Positions 32,090 through 43,539 of a stretch of DNA of 64,000 nt are shown piece by piece. The notes under the pieces were generated by a model. That model saw nothing but the letters and a program-made list of their open reading frames with translations. It searched no databases and was not told where the DNA came from. The DNA lies in the NCBI GenBank assembly GCA_037126765.1, contig JBBCBC010000002.1:19189853-19253852 (forward strand), in the 5' to 3' direction. The position numbers were made by a program, and so were the translations under genes. The first letter of the stretch is position 1; every line of letters begins with the position of its first letter. Source of the DNA: Stenogyne calaminthoides (Eukaryota > Streptophyta > Magnoliopsida > Lamiales > Lamiaceae).

Positions 32090-33110
32090 GAAGAACGACA
32101 AAGGTAACCTCCAAACACAATTCAAAATTTGTGCTTGAATGATCTTCGGTAAAGTGTTTTGTTGTTTCAACGTGTTGAAAATTGCTAGTTTGGGACTTCT
32201 ACGTGTTGTTTGAAGTACTTACTTCATGCTCGTATTTTTTGTTTTCAAAAATTGTACCGTTATACTGCCAAAATTTACGCTGAAATATGCCAAGTTGAAA
32301 CGTCAAATCTATGCTCGACTGATTTTCGGCTACGCCGTCGAGTGCTCCGTTGCGTTGAAAATTTATGTTTTAAAACAACTACTTGCTCCTTTATATGCGT
32401 AGTCCATATCCGTAGTCTCGGTGTTTAATTATAGTATCGTTACGCTGCTAGTTTTTACGCTCGAACATGGTCACCCAAAACTGAAGTTTCTGGAATAAAA
32501 CTGTAATTTTAGTGTGAAGGCAGTAACTTCACTCGTCTATAACTTTGTGATGAAAACTTATTTTGGACTAAAACAAAAAGGGTAATGTTTTGTATATATT
32601 GAAGTTTCTGAATACAAAATTTGGAGTCCTATCTTTAAACGTGACTGAAATCTGAAATTTTCACTTTCAATGAAAATTGGTCCCAGAAACCTGACTTTCG
32701 TGACGTTTTTTAACCAACTTTCGTTCTTGTTTTTCCAACAAATTTTCTTGCCAATAAGGTTCAGACTACCAGCTTTAAAATACTTAAATTTTTGTGTCGA
32801 TCGGATTAGCCATTTGACGGGAAACGAATTTTGAATGTAGCAAAAAAAATGTACTTTTGATCATTTTCTTTTTCGCCAAAACTTTGACAATTTATGCTTC
32901 TAGCCCTGTCAAGAGTCTATAAACACAATGAAAATGATTGAAACAATTTAGAATGTTATGACAACTAATTTCGTGAGAATCGGATAGCCGAAAATATTTT
33001 ATTTCATTTTACCAAAATTAATAGCAAATTTTAGGACACTAACTTTCTGAAAAATGTCAAAACTGAGAATTGAAACTTTTGAAAACTTATTGGATAGTAC
33101 CTATAATTAT
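32090..33110 (+). repeat. Module M, copy 1 (dispersed non-Copia repeat)
   Basis: The segment from AACGACAAAGGTAA to about GAAACTTTTGAAAACTTA shares ordered blocks with 35,340-36,022 and, inverted, with 37,113-37,800. Shared blocks include GTACCGTTATACTGCC/GTAACGTTATGTTGCC, TTTGACGGGAAA/TTGACGGGAAAA and TTAGGACACTAACTTT. It is non-coding and its origin is unknown; it may be a gene leader or intron family spread by a retroelement. Confidence 0.6.
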
Positions 33111-34271
33111 TCAGATAATTTTATTTTCTTTCACAAACCTTATGTGTTTCATTCCTCCTATTGTACCACAAAATTTAAGTCCTTTAGGATCTCTCTTTGA
33201 GTAATAATTTTGGGACATCATTAATAAACTCTAATAACCGTGTTAGCAAAATTTTAATAAATATTATGAGTGAATAAAACCCTAAGAAAAGAACCTAACA
33301 TCCTCAATAGACAAATAAATGATCTAATGGTCAAATGATCTAATAAAACCCAAAATGAATCTAATAAGATCTAAATGATCCAAATAAATGTCTAAGATCA
33401 AATGATCAATGAGGAATGATATCTCTTATGAATATCATCAACATTTAAGAAATTAAGCTACTAATAAGATTACAATAAGGAACCAAGCTACGAACGAGTT
33501 TATACAAAGACTCTGCACAACCCTCCAAAATTCATCTAAGCAAAAACGTAAGAATAATCTTTAATAAAATACCAAGATAATCATATTTCGGAGTACTTCC
33601 AATCTATATAGCAACGTACAGGATGACAATAAGTGAGAAGTAGGTCACGCCCCCCTCCTGCGCCCGTTTTAATACCATTTCAGGTTTCAACTTCGAGGGG
33701 CCAGAGCAGCAGCAGGGATGACACGGAGTTCCCATAAACTACAATAATAATGATGCTAATATATATACTTATGCAAAAATCTTCTAAAATAAATGCTTCG
33801 CTTTTATGTTTGGTGAATTAATCCATATGTCGAGCAACAAACTCTTTTAAAAGTAGCTCGATGATTAAAGTGTATGCTATCTTGTAAATGACTGATTTTT
33901 ATTATAATGTCACAATCTAATTTTAAATAGAAGGGTCCAAACTACTCGTGAATTTATAAATCATTATTAACTGTGAAAACTTATATCTTTAATGTTAGCA
34001 AGTTCATCCAGAATATTACACAAGAAACAATTTTCTCCATAATAGAATTTTCCTAGCAAGTTCATCTAGAAATTCAACACTAGCAAATATGTTCGAGTTT
34101 GTAAACGAAAGTTACGTGGATACCTTAGTTGAGGAATTGGCTTACGAATCATTGTAAGAATTCTGTTTACGTATTTTGTTTCTTTCAATTATGCGATCAG
34201 ATTAATTCGTTGTTGGTGAATTACGTTATTTCGCTGAGTGTTTTATACATTACGTGCTAGTCAATCCCAAC
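33111..34271. other. Unassigned AT-rich DNA
   Basis: No coding frame, terminal repeat or RNA gene is recognised here. A short run of GATCTAATG/AAATGATC repeats occurs at about 33,320-33,410. A GC-richer patch lies at 33,640-33,730. Confidence 0.4.
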
Positions 34272-34599
34272 ATTAATTTGTCCCACATCGAGTTGTGAGA
34301 AAAGTTGAAGGGCTTCCTAATGTTATTTAAGAAGGCTATGGGTTTTTGATACAAGTGCATCAGTCGGTTTCTGTTTTGGGCTTATTAATTTAGGCCTAGT
34401 CGGTTAGAGATTATTTATATCCCAATTTGAGTTGTATATTATTGTCTGTTCTGAATAATATACGAGATCATCTCTTCTGCTCGTGGACGTAGCTAACAAA
34501 TTGTTAGTAAACCACGTAAATTCTGGTGTCGATTTATTTATTATTTTTATATTTTTCTCGCATCAATTATAACAAACTGGTATCTAGAACCTTGTTGGG

Positions 34600-35212
34600 G
34601 TTTTCGCAATTTGGCGAGAAAGATGACGGTGGGATAAATGTAAAAATCGACAAATTCACGGGGAAGAAAATATTTTCAGTTTATGGCAGATCAAGATGCC
34701 TGCCTTGTTGAAACAACAAGGAATGTGGGCATCGTTGACGAAAAAGGCGGTGGATTTGAAAGACGCTGAGATACCACTCTCGAGGAGAAGACACACTCAT
34801 CAATCATGTTATGTCTAGCAGATGACATCATTACCAAAGTCGCAAAGGAGGAAATTGCGTCTGGTCTATGGTTGAAGTTGGAGAGTCTGTATATGACGAA
34901 GTCGCTAACCAATAAGTTATTGTTGAAATAACGTTTGTTCAGTATGCATATGCATGAAGGTTAGCCACTTTGTGAACATCTGGATCAATTGAATACAATT
35001 CTATTAGAATTGCGTAATATTGATGTTAAAGTTGATGATGAGGATGTTGCTTTAATTCTGTTGGTTTCTCTACCTTTGTCATATGAGAATTTTGTGCAAT
35101 CTTTCATTGTTGGGAGATACCAATTTGTTATAACTGATGGAGAAAGAGGTTAGATCATCACTGCATACTAGAGAGTTGCGTCAAAAGGCGAGTGGTGGAA
35201 GTTAGATAATCA
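34600..35212 (+). pseudogene. TNT1-like Copia gag remnant, arm 1
   Basis: Without an ATG, the first part reads FSQFGEKDDGGINVKIDKFTG, then WQIKMPALLKQQGMW after a one-base frame change. These are the start of a Tnt1/Retrofit-type gag (consensus ...KFDGxNFxxWQIKMRALL). Further on, in other frames, come LNTILLELRNIDVKVDDEDVA and LLVSLPLSYENFVQS. There are several stops, and the zinc-knuckle part is missing. Confidence 0.75.
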
Positions 35213-35339
35213 GGCCGCAGGACTAGTAGCTAGTGGGAGGGAACCTAAAAATCCAAGCAAGAGGCCATCATTTACATGTTTCCAAGGCGCTCTCCAAGTT
35301 GTTGACACTCTGAATGTTCGAAATTCCTAGCTAAAGTCA

Positions 35340-36022
35340 AGAAGAAATAACGATAAAGGTAATCACCAAACTTTATATAAAAACTGTGTTTGTATAATTT
35401 TTGGCGAAGTGGTTGAATGCTTTAACTTGATTACAATTGCTAATCTAGGAGACCTACATGTTTTTTTATGTACAATTCATGCCTGTGGTTTTTGGCTTTC
35501 GATTATAGTAACGTTATGTTGCCAAATTTTATGCTCATACATGATAACTTGAATTTTGGAAAACTGAAAATTAAGTTTCAAAGTGAGAGTTCAGAAGCTG
35601 GCAACTTTTAAACGAAAAATGAATTTGAAGTAAAACAAACGTGGTCATGATGTAAAACCAACTTTTAGTGAACTATCTATGTATAAAAATGGGCAGGATT
35701 TGAGTGGTTAAATTGAAAGTTATGTGCTGTTGAAGTTGATTGGAAATTTCGAAAAGCTGTCGAAATAGAGTTTTCCTGTTTCTGGTACGCTCTTTCAAAA
35801 TCGTTTTACCCAACTTAGAATGTGTTTTGTCATCGAAATTTTCTTGCCAAGAAACATGATACGATGAATTTTGATAGCCTTAAAGTTTCATGTTAATTGG
35901 AATGATTGATTGACGGGAAAAGGCTCACAAAGATGGAAGAAAATCATAAAAAATTAGGACACTAACTTTTGTAAAATGACAAAAACTGGGACAGTAGCTT
36001 TTGGAAACTTAAGAATGTGTAC
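35340..36022 (+). repeat. Module M, copy 2
   Basis: Starts AACGATAAAGGTAATC after the gag-fragment junction and ends in arm 1 of the inverted repeat. Homology to copy 1 is patchy (older); to copy 3 it is close. Confidence 0.7.
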
Positions 36023-36078
36023 CAATACTTATTTTGATGACTTTTGTGAAAAATCTTCTTACACACAAGTCATATGTG

Positions 36079-36610
36079 CACTACTAGAAATGTACACATG
36101 TACACATGTGTTTCTTTTGATGACTTTTGTGAAAAATCTTCACACGTTTGTTTCTTTTCAATCACACAATTTATTTGGAATTTTTAAAAAATAAGTGATA
36201 CTAAAACTAAGTGGTATCAATAAATAAATTACTAATACCAAAAAGTCATTAGTATCAGAAAATAGGATTCAGATCTGGTGCTGTACAGCACCCTCATGTG
36301 CACACACACCATTAGATCACACACGCACACACACACCATTAGATCACACACGCACACACACACACCCGTGCGGGTGTGTGTGATCCAAGGGTGGGGAGGG
36401 TGCACAACACCCTCCTGTACAACACAGAATCCCCTCCCCAGAAAATAACAGATGTTAATAAATCAAATGTATCAAAAAATAATTTATGATACTAAATATT
36501 CATTGCCCATGAAAATAGTATCATAAGTAATACAAAAAAATAAGATTTAGTATCCAAAAATGCATCTGATACTAATTTTCCGATACTAAAAAAAGACATT
36601 TATAGTAGTG
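36079..36610. mobile_element. CACTA-like MITE with duplicated flank filler
   Basis: Termini CACTACTAGAAATG and the inverted CACTACTATAAATG enclose GATACTAA-type subterminal repeats. No clear 3-bp target duplication is visible (GTG versus TGA). The first ~100 bp inside repeat flank sequence (CTTTTGTGAAAAATCTTCA and TTTCTTTTCAATCA), as if the left side had been rebuilt by faulty repair. Confidence 0.55.
36265..36438. mobile_element. Mutator-like MITE (174 bp) nested in the CACTA-like MITE
   Basis: A perfect 9-bp duplication CAGAAAATA flanks it (36,256-36,264 and 36,439-36,447). Ends GGATTCAGATCTGGTGCTG and, inverted, GGGGATTCTGTGTTGTACAG share GGATTC and the TGTACAG/GTGCTGTACAG block. The middle holds a CA-rich double repeat (ACCATTAGATCACACACGC twice). 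Confidence 0.7.
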
Positions 36611-37112
36611 TGAGAAGATCTTTCACACGTGTTTCTTTTCAATCATACAATTTATTTGGATTTTTTATTTTTTTTTAATTTTCTCAAATCTTCATATGTT
36701 TTAATTGAATAACATAAGGTGTATTCTATGTTTTCCTAAGTAAAAATCAAGTAAAAATAACTCCCAAAGCTTGATAAGACAAATTAATGGAGTTTTTGGC
36801 CCAAAAGTAGATATATGTGAAGGAATGAAACTTCTGGACACTTTTGATGCCTTCGACCTCTGATACCTAATCGTGTTAGGCTGCTTCTATTAAAGAAGCT
36901 AAATTTTCTTGATTTATTGCTGGTTAAGTCATTTGTATAAGATGTTTTGTGATTCATGAATGAATTACAATGGATAAAAAAAATAAAAGAACGGTTAACA
37001 TGATATAATCACCTGAATTTTCTTATAGTGGTTCATGTATAGGGACTACTAAACGGCAGTATTGAAGAAGTCGGCATACGCAGCCGCCTGCCGCCCCGAT
37101 TTCCCCCAATTG
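36611..37112. other. Spacer of the large inverted repeat
   Basis: AT-rich DNA between the CACTA-like MITE and arm 2. I see no coding sequence or terminal repeats here. Confidence 0.4.
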
Positions 37113-37929
37113 TACACATTCTTAAGTTTCCAAAAGCTACTGTCCCAGTTTTTGTCATTTTACAAAAGTTAGTGTCCTAATTTTTTATGATTTTCTTCCA
37201 TCTTAGTGAGCTTTTTTCCGTCAAATGATTATTCCAATTAACATGAAATGTTAAGGCTATCAAAATTCATCGTATCATGTTTCTTCGCAAGAAAATTTCT
37301 ATGACAAAACACATCTCTAAGTTAGGTAAAACGATTTTGAAACAGTGTACCAGAAACAGGAAAACTCTGTTTTGACAGCTTTTCGAAATTTCCAATCAAC
37401 TTCAATAGCACATAACTTTCAATTTACCCACTCAAATCCTGCCCATTTTTATACATAGATAGTTCACTAAAAGTTGGTTTTACATCATTATCACGTTGGT
37501 TTTACATCAAATTCATTTTTCGTTTAAAAGTTGCCAACTTTTGACTTTCACATTTAAACTTGATTTTTAGTTTTCCAAAATTCAAGTTATCATGTATGAG
37601 CATAAAATTGGGCAGCATAACGTCACTATAATTGAAAACCAAAACCATGAGCATGAATTGTACACATCAAAAAACATGTAGGTCTCTCAAAATAGCAATT
37701 GTCATCAAGTTAAAGCATTCAACCACTTCGCCGAAAATCATACAAACATAGTTTTCATATAAAGTTTTGTGATTAGCTTTGTCGTTATTTCTTCTTGACT
37801 TTAGCTAGGAATTTCGAACATTCAGATGGTCAACAGCTTGGAGAGCGTCTTGGAAACATGTAGATGATGACCTCTTGCTTGGATTTCAGGTCCCTTGCTC
37901 CCACTAGTTACTAGTCCAGCGGCCTAATT

Positions 37930-38496
37930 ATCTTAATTTCCACAACTCGCCTTATGACGCAACTCAGTAGTATGCAGTGACGATCTGACATCTTTCTCGC
38001 ATCAGTTATAACAAACTAGTATCTCCCAACAATGAAAGACTGCACAAAATTCTCATATGACAAAGGTACAGAAACCAACAGAATTAAAGCAACATCCTCT
38101 TCATCAACTTTAACATCAATATTCAATTAATCCAGATGTTCACAAAGTGTCTAACCTTCATGCATATGCATACTGAACAAATGTTGTTTCAACAACAACT
38201 TATTGATTAGCGACTTCGTCATATACAGACTCTCCAACTTCAACCATAGACCAATCGCAATTTTCTCCTTTGCGACTTCGGTAATGATGTCATCTGCGAG
38301 ACATAACATGATTGATAAGTGCGTCTTCTCCTCGAGAGTGGTATCTCAGCGTCTTCCAAGTCCATAGTCCTTGTTGTTTCAACAAGGCACGCATCTTGAT
38401 CTGCCATAAACTGAAAATGTTCTTCCCCGTGAATTTATCGATTTTCAAGTTTATCCCACCGTCATCATTCTCTCCAAATTGCGGAAACTCCAACAA
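37930..38496 (-). pseudogene. TNT1-like Copia gag remnant, arm 2
   Basis: The frame from 38,496 starts MLEFPQFGENDDGGINLKID, then KFTGKNIFSLWQIKMRALL and KQQGLWTW, and so preserves the first gag block better than arm 1. Later parts are frameshifted (VDDEDVALIL around 38,100). The zinc knuckle is missing, as in arm 1. Confidence 0.75.
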
Positions 38497-38514
38497 GGCT
38501 CTAGATACCAGTTT

Positions 38515-38908
38515 TGTTATAAATGATGCGAGAAAGATATAAAAACGATAAATAATCCGACATCAAAATTTTATGTGGTTCAATAACAATTTGTTAGCTA
38601 CGTCCACGGGCAGAAGAGAGGATCTCATGTATTATTCTGAACCGACAACAATATACAACTCAAATTGGGATATAAATAATCTCTAATCGACTGGGCCTAA
38701 ATTAATAAGTCCAAAACCGAAATCGACGGATGCACTTGTATCAAAAATCCATAGCCTTCTTAAATAACATAGGAAGTCCTTCAACATTTCTTACAACCCG
38801 ATGTGGGACAGATTAAGACTTCTTAAATAGGATTAGGAAGTTTTCTCACTTTTGATACAATCCGATGTGAGACAAAACAAAACTCCTTTATTTTAACAAA
38901 TCCCAACA
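38515..38908 (-). repeat. LTR of TNT1-like Copia, arm 2 (394 bp)
   Basis: Ends TGTTGGGATTTG (minus) and ATAACA, followed by AA and the primer site. Two tandem blocks of the type GTC(T/C)CACATCGG...TTCCTA(A)T(C)...TATTTAAGAAG occur in its U3. Arm 1 retains only the second block. Confidence 0.8.
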
Positions 38909-39587
38909 AGTAGGATAAAAATAGTGAACAAAAAAAATGCCTAAAGAAATCACATTAATAAGAGTCGCACTGTCTCCATCCAAAATCTACGTAGGACTCG
39001 TTTGGTTGGGGGTAATCGAATGAGTAATAAAAATTATTCATTTTAATATTGTTTGACAGTTTTGATACATCTGCAATAGTAATAAAAGTAAATAATTGAT
39101 TATTCTTCTGTAATCACTTACTCAACCCTTCTCAAATGATATCAATTGTTATTTTTTAACCAAGTAATAATAATACAATAATAACTCCATAGTAATTTAC
39201 CCCTTAATGATACCCATTACCATTATCATTCCTAAATTAACGTAGCAAGGGTGCCTTAATTTTCAAAATCCACACTACAACCCAAATCAAAATCACTGAA
39301 ATGAAATTTTAGTAAGTATGTAACAGAATAAGTTTTTAAAGACGAAGGGGGCGGCGCCCGGCGGCATTTGCAAAATGTAAGGCAAGTGGTATTGTTGATT
39401 TACCTGTCAAGCCCGGCGGCGAAAATGTTAAATGAAATTAAAATTAATATAGTGGGCAGCGGGTACCTAAAAAAGGATATAATCCCATATCATATATAAG
39501 CTAAAGCAGCCTTCCTCCATGCAGTTTTTTACCACTCAAATATTTCAACTTCAATATTTAGCCGGGTCTATTGGGCTTTTCCCAATA
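38909..39587. other. Unassigned DNA with a GC-rich patch
   Basis: The segment 39,000-39,250 (ACTCGTTTGGTTGGGG... repeated AATAAT/TATTACT) resembles MITE or intergenic filler, but ends cannot be fixed. At 39,345-39,425 a short GGCGGCG-rich patch occurs. No coding frame is supported. Confidence 0.35.
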
Positions 39588-40227
39588 TGTTGGGCCAAGC
39601 AAATAAATAAAAGAATAGGCCCACTTAATTAAAAAAGAAACAAAGGCCCATTATTTGTTTAGTTGATTAGGGCATTTGGATGGCTGTTGCTATTACACGG
39701 CAGTAGCAGAAAACAAAGGAAAGAAAAAGAGAGAGAAAAGGGTGAGAAAGAAAGAGATAGGGAGAATAAGAGTTTGTCTTTTGAGTTCGTGGCGAAGTGC
39801 TCTTCATTTTGATTGGAATGGATTATCATTATTCATCTCCGAAAGGTACAAAAGAAAATTGATATATTTATTCTCTTTGTACTATTTAGCTTGCTCTCTT
39901 TCTATATCTCATTGTCTGTGCCAAGAATTGCATTCATGAGGATAATTTGATGTTATTGATGTTGATTCCTCTATTTGTGATAGAGATGGAAACTATGTAA
40001 TTCCCATTTGATATAGTGGAGTATTTCCTGGACTGGGTCTCGTGGTTTTTACCCTCTTGTGAAAGAGTTTTTCACGTAAAATTTTTTGGTGTTATTGTGT
40101 ATTTATTTCTACAGTTAATTTACATATTTGGTCCGAAGTTTATTGAGCTTTTGTGGAACTGATTGTTGCTTTTGTGCATTCCGCTGGGCCGAGCAATTGA
40201 CTCTGATTATTGGCCCCTTCCACAACA
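39588..40227 (+). repeat. Probable LTR of a Tork-like Copia
   Basis: The right end CCACAACA (40,227) is followed after one base by a perfect primer site. The left end is proposed at TGTTGGGCCAAGC (39,588) from the usual TGTTGGG start; the exact boundary is uncertain. The LTR contains a purine-rich leader-like stretch at 39,715-39,760. Confidence 0.5.
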
Positions 40228-40228
40228 G

Positions 40229-40241
40229 TGGTATCAGAGCC
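40229..40241 (+). promoter_or_regulatory. Primer-binding site of Tork-like Copia
   Basis: TGGTATCAGAGCC matches the complement of the initiator Met tRNA 3' end perfectly. Confidence 0.9.
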
Positions 40242-40263
40242 TAGGTTAAACTAGGCTCGGACC

Positions 40264-41030
40264 ATGGAGGGCACTGGTAGTAGCTCCATGATTAAGTTGA
40301 CTGCAGAAAATTATTCTATATGGAAGCCCATGATGGAGGATTTACTTTACTGCAAAGATTTGTATGATCCTGTTGAAGGAAAAGATGCTAAGCTTGAAGG
40401 TGTGGAAGACAGGGAATGAGAGAAGCTTAGTAGGAAAACAATTGGTACGATTAGGCAGTGGGTAGACATCAGTGTTTTTCACCTTGAGGCAAAGGAGACA
40501 GATCCTTGTGATCTATGGAAAAAGTTGCAAGAATTGTATGAAAGGAAGAATGCACAGAACAAGGCCTTTGTTATCAGAAAGTTAGTGAACTTGAAGTACA
40601 AATATAGGAGTTCTGTAGCAGAGTACTTGAATGTTTTTCAAGACTTGGTAAACCGCCAAGCCATTGTGAGTCACAATAGCAGAGCTCTTTACCATGAATA
40701 TTGCATTCGATGATGAGGTGCAAGGTTTATTCTTGTTTAGCTCTTTAACTGATAGCTGGGAGACTATGGTGGTGACTCTCAGTAATACAACTCCTAATGG
40801 AAAGTTGACATTGAACATGATCAAAGAAAGTATGTTCAATGAAGAGACTAAAAGAAAGGAATACGGCTAGTTCTTCGCAAGCACCTGTCACAGAGAATAG
40901 AGGTAGAAGCAAGAGTAAAGGACCCAAAGGTCGAGGTAAATCGAAAGACGACAGGTCTAAGTCCAAGGAAAAATTCAAGTGTTACCATTGTGGTGGATCT
41001 AACCACATGAGTTTATCCCATAAATTCAAG
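40264..41030 (+). pseudogene. Copia gag (Tork-like), decayed and truncated
   Basis: It starts MEGTGSSSMIKLTAENYSIW, the usual gag opening. A TGA at 40,417-40,419 sits where Trp is conserved (EWEKL). It continues with KTIGTIRQWVD, LWKKLQELYERKNAQNK and FQDLVN. About 33 bp of extra sequence containing the near-palindrome ATTGTGAGTCACAAT then shifts the frame near 40,660. The next block MNIAFDDEVQGLFLFSSLTD and a further frameshift near 40,868 lead to a Ser/Lys/Gly basic stretch and a zinc knuckle CYHCGGSNHMSLSH, whose last Cys is replaced by His. The element stops at a TA-repeat (41,032-41,056). Confidence 0.85.
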
Positions 41031-41031
41031 A

Positions 41032-41056
41032 AATATATATATATATATATATATAT
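41032..41056 (+). repeat. (TA)n microsatellite at element junction
   Basis: About 12 TA units lie exactly between the broken Copia gag and an LTR fragment of another family. They mark the breakpoint. Confidence 0.9.
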
Positions 41057-41060
41057 GAGG

Positions 41061-41590
41061 AAGAGATATTTTGTGATTATTATGGAAATAGAATATATGA
41101 GATATATTCAAGATTGTATCTTGGGAAGATACAAAGAAATTTCATAACCCTTTTCTCACCCCTCCCCCCTGTCTATATATAGGGGATGAATTTTTCATCC
41201 CCAACATAATTCTATGTGTTGGAAAAATTAGAAATTCACAAAGGTGGTATAACATAATTTTTCTTTTTCCTATTGTTAATTGTTCGTGAGCATCCTACTA
41301 TCGGATTATCGGACAAGGATGTGAGAATACTAAAGAAGGACTTTGGGTTTATTCGTTGAACGGGTACTCATCTTCTCCGCGTTTAATCCGCCAAAAGGTA
41401 CGCCGTACGTAACTCCTAGAATTCTGCATGTGTAGAATTTACATGACAATTTTGTACGCATGATATGTTGTTGTGATTTAATTGTTATTTGAATTAATAT
41501 ATGATTAATTCATGCTAATGATAATTAAATTAATTTAAATTTGTATTTATATTGCACATCAAATAGATCCGGACACCCTATTTCCCAACA
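41061..41590 (+). repeat. LTR fragment of the 19,854-21,830 Copia family
   Basis: It matches the inverse of 19,854-20,640: AAGATATTTTGTGATTATTATGG-like start, TATATATAGGGGATGAA TATA region, and end CCCTATTTCCCAACA at 41,590. It lacks the hAT MITE. No primer site follows, so it is a 3' LTR end or a solo-LTR remnant. Confidence 0.85.
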
Positions 41591-42995
41591 AGCGTCACAG
41601 GTATAGGATCTGTTTGATGGTGGTGGTGGTTGGGGGCCGGTGTTCGGTGGTAGTGACGGTGGGGGGTTTCGACGGTGACGGTGGGGGGTTTTTGCGACGG
41701 TGATGGTGGTGACATTAATTGTGGCGGCGGATCTGCACCAATCCGCCGCGGGGATGCGCGAAGATGGGCGTCTTGGGTGATGGTGGTGGTGGTGATGCGC
41801 GAAGATCTGCAGATTGTGGTCGCGATTTTCGACGAAGAGAGAGGAACGACAACGGAGATGAGTGCTCATTAAAGATCAGGGCGCGACGGAGGCGACATCA
41901 ACAGAAATTAGGGTTTCGTTCCATGTCGATTTTTTGTTCAATTTTTCGCCTTTTTTGTGTGTTATTATTGTTGCAAATTTTAGTTCTCTTTTTCAGCTAT
42001 TTAAGTTGAGAAGGTTTTTTTTTTGAAATTTGACGGTGATTAGAAAGGATTTTTTTAGTTTAATTTTTTTTTGGTTTCTGTCCAGATCCGCCGGGATGAC
42101 TGTAGAAGGCGACGGCAGTGTTGGGGGAGGGTGAGTGTTGTCGCAGGGAATTTGTACAATTTTTTTTTTTTGCACAGATGAAAATTCTCTTGGGTATAAA
42201 GTGATTTTGTGCAAATACTTTTGCACAACCAAATATTATTTTTTGCAATCTGTAGATTCTTTTTGTATGTTTGTTTCATGTTCAAAAATTGAAGCCACGT
42301 AAATTCTTTTGTTCTTTTGAAAAAGGTACAATTTTTAGAGGAATTGTGTGCACGTAATGTGTTTGATGAAATGGGTGGGGTGTTTTTGTGGTTTGTTTGT
42401 GGTTTTTGTGGTGTGTTGTGGTTTTTTGTGGTTTGTTGGTGGTCGGAGAAGAGACAATTCGACGTGGGCTGCCATGGATGAACTGAAGGGGGAGCTCGAG
42501 AGGACATTTGTCGCAGGGGATGAAGTGAATTTGTGCAAAAAAAAATTTTATTTTGTGCATTTTTTTTTATTTTATGCAAATATATTTTCTTCGCTTGTGC
42601 AAATTTTTCTTATTCACATATGTAATTAGTAATTTTTTTTCGTTTTGTGGTTGATTTTATTTTGTGCTCGTGCAAAAAATGAATAAGACGGAAAAATGGG
42701 GATCTAGATCTAGGGATTTTATTTTCTATAATTATTAAATTATTATGCGATGTGCAAATATTTTTGCATTGGGGTTGAATTTTTTTTGTGCTCGTGCAAA
42801 AATAAATATGACGAATAAAAAATATATGTAATATTTTTTTATAAATTTGAAAATAAATACAGTTTAAAATTTTGTAAAATGTATTTTAAAAATGAAGTAA
42901 AATTTAAAATTGTGCAAAAAAATAAAAAATGAAGTAAACAATTATTTGTGTGTGAAAAGGGTTGAGGTAGCAAATTTTTTGTTTCTATTCATTAA
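41591..42995. other. GGT-rich patch and TTTGTGCAAA-rich AT region, unassigned
   Basis: 41,615-41,800 is GGTGGTGG/GACGGTGG-rich and open in several frames for that reason. 42,160-42,960 contains many copies of TTTGTGCA(A)n, including a pair of TTTTGTGCTCGTGCAAAAA. The overlapping minus-strand frames at 42,060-42,580 lack domain features. I cannot assign a function. Confidence 0.4.
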
Positions 42996-43283
42996 GGCTC
43001 CATTTGGATGGATGAATTTGGAAATCCATAGATTTTACACATAAATTATATTTTTCAATGGATTCACAAATACTTAGATGTGGGAGTTTAGGGAAGAGGG
43101 TGAAGGGGGAGAGGGGGGAGGGGTAGAGATGAGGAGATTTCACAAATAACTAGGTTTTGATGAGGATTTGAAATTCCTCCATTTTGAACTAGCTTCTCAC
43201 ATCTAAATATTTGTAAATCCATTGAAGAGTATATTTTATGTGTGAAATCCATGAATTTCCAAATCCTCTATCCAAATGGAACC
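42996..43283. mobile_element. Tourist-like (PIF/Harbinger) foldback MITE, 288 bp
   Basis: The left end GGCTCCATTTGGATGGATGA and the inverted right end GGTTCCATTTGGATAGAGGA extend into inverted arms of about 90 bp that share AATGGATT and TTAGATGTG blocks. TAA flanks both sides (42,993-42,995 and 43,284-43,286), the expected 3-bp duplication. Confidence 0.9.
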
Positions 43284-43403
43284 TAAAGGTATTTTAGTCT
43301 TATTAACACTCATTTTGTATCTAGTTTAAAGAAGGGATTTATATTGTATCTAATTGATATAACTCATCCTATTTTGTTTCTAATCGATACTCCCCCATAT
43401 TTT

Positions 43404-43502
43404 TCCCCCATAAAATCAATATAAAAATCACTTGATGCCTACGCTTTTTACATTTCCCCATGAAATCAATATAAAAATCACTTGACGCCTACGCTTTTTA
43501 CA
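43404..43502 (+). repeat. ~50-bp tandem duplication upstream of small gene
   Basis: CCCCAT(A/G)AAATCAATATAA, then AAATCACTTGA(T/C)GCCTACGC, then TTTTTACA occur twice in direct succession. The second copy ends about 38 bp before the start codon at 43,540. Confidence 0.85.
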
Positions 43503-43539
43503 ATACAGACACAAGAAAATATCAAGAGAGACGGAAGAA

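Larger units (their letters stand above)
34272..36022 (+). repeat. Inverted-repeat arm 1: Copia LTR/gag fragment fused to module M
   Basis: This arm matches the reverse complement of 37,113-38,900 throughout. It consists of a 5'-truncated LTR (34,272-34,574), a primer site TGGTATCTAGAAC (34,578), gag remnants, the junction sequence AAATTCCTAGCTAAAG, and module M. The arm ends at AAGAATGTGTACC; beyond it the two sides differ. Confidence 0.8.
37113..38908 (-). repeat. Inverted-repeat arm 2: Copia LTR/gag fragment fused to module M
   Basis: On the minus strand this arm has a complete LTR (38,908 to 38,515, 394 bp, TGTTGGGATTTG to ATAACA), primer site TGGTATCTAGAGCC, gag remnants, the junction AAATTCCTAGCTAAAG, and module M copy 3 (37,800 to 37,113). 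It mirrors 34,272-36,022 with scattered substitutions. Confidence 0.8.

Noticed and set aside
36300..36400. CA-rich block as a Z-DNA or promoter element
   Set aside because: It is explained as the interior repeat of a 174-bp MITE with a 9-bp target duplication.
42055..42579. 174-codon minus-strand ORF with overlapping frames
   Set aside because: It is rich in His/Lys/Asn from A/T and CAA runs, overlaps three other frames and shows no domain; it is treated as chance.
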